From NCBI GenBank assembly GCA_032622095.1, contig CP136064.1:171626310-171690309 (forward strand): a stretch of DNA of 64,000 nt. The letters are read 5' to 3'. Source of the stretch: Siphonodentalium dalli. Its lineage: Eukaryota > Mollusca > Scaphopoda > Gadilida > Siphonodentaliidae. Under the pieces are notes generated by a model. The model did no database searches. It saw only the letters and a program-made list of their open reading frames with translations, and had not been told where the DNA came from. The translations under genes were made by a program, and so were the position numbers. Positions 63,605 to 64,000 of the stretch are shown here, in pieces (positions within the stretch are counted from its first letter, which is position 1; the number at the start of each line of letters is the position of its first letter).

Positions 63605-64000
63605 TTAAAGGCCCACTTAATTTTCGAGTCGCCAATTATTTTTTTTTTATAGTGACTTGATATACGGTTTTAATAACAATCTATGCCATAAAATATGATT
63701 AAAATGCTATAATTCATCACTATTTGAAACATCTGTGTCTCAGAAGATGCCACAGCAAAATAGAAGACTTCCCCCCTCTGTCACCCAGAATACAACAGAA
63801 TTCAAACTTTTTCAATGGAAGGGGAATAACTCTATCTTTAATATATAGAGTTATTCCCCCTGCAATGAAAATAATACTGATGTTTACTTCAATCTTGATG
63901 ACAAAACGCGTTGCCAACTCAACAAAAACAACATGTAAACAGTTTATTACACCGGATAAGTTGATAATACAATGTTTTGGAGCTTCCTCTTTCAAATGGT
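63605..64000. mobile_element. TTAA MITE, copy e (runs off window)
   Basis: TTAA at 63605-63608, then AGGCCCACTTAATTTTCGAG. The interior matches copy a through the hairpin GGAATAACTCTATC and the TTATTACACCGGATAAG segment. The right end lies beyond 64000. Confidence 0.85.

Larger units (their letters stand above)
53645..64000. other. 5' region of TSPEAR, first exon not located
   Basis: The signal-peptide exon must end one base into a codon and lie upstream on the minus strand. I could not pick it out among the short frames here, and it may be beyond the window. Confidence 0.6.

Overview
This is an AT-rich, intron- and transposon-rich animal sequence. It contains microsatellites, a tRNA-derived SINE, a LINE relic, many foldback MITEs and Helitron-like elements, which fits an invertebrate. 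Repeat phrases such as GAGTTATCTCCC, and a SINE whose 3' half looks like the Meta-SINE type, remind me of molluscs or another marine lophotrochozoan. That species guess is weak.

One protein-coding gene is convincingly present. It is a TSPEAR-type gene (thrombospondin-type laminin G domain plus EAR/EPTP repeats) on the minus strand. Eight exons can be placed with consistent splice sites and reading phases: 53115-53644 (TSPN/LamG), 44907-45012, 44025-44162 (Cys/Trp linker motif), 38453-38703, 28204-28390, 25839-26071, 14400-14587 and 11373-11634 (the EAR repeats and stop). Together they encode 630 residues. Only the N-terminus, presumably the signal-peptide exon, is missing. The rest of 11.4-53.1 kb is intron.

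Layout: 1-8.2 kb holds a >=1.57-kb exact direct repeat (1-1567 = 6579-8145), a Harbinger-like element and a SINE with a 13-bp target duplication. 8.2-11.3 kb is intergenic with small MITEs. Introns between 11.6 and 44.9 kb hold TTAA-flanked MITEs, near-perfect palindromes, a tandem mariner-like MITE, an array of 16-bp palindromes, a 1.36-kb ATC microsatellite, a 4.3-kb element with ~700-bp inverted arms, and a broken LINE (40.28-43.25 kb). Intron 45.0-53.1 kb carries two head-to-tail arrays of non-autonomous Helitron-like elements, four on the minus strand and three on the plus strand, with their 5' ends facing each other. 53.6-64 kb shows only repeats, including a 656-bp direct duplication and a degenerate tandem repeat at 56.3-57.6 kb.

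The most notable signals are the two Helitron arrays. Each shows A|TC...CTAG|T boundaries, 3' subterminal hairpins and direct CTAG|TC unit junctions. They share short internal modules between families that otherwise have in common only their ends. No prokaryotic or viral gene system, CRISPR array or operon was seen.
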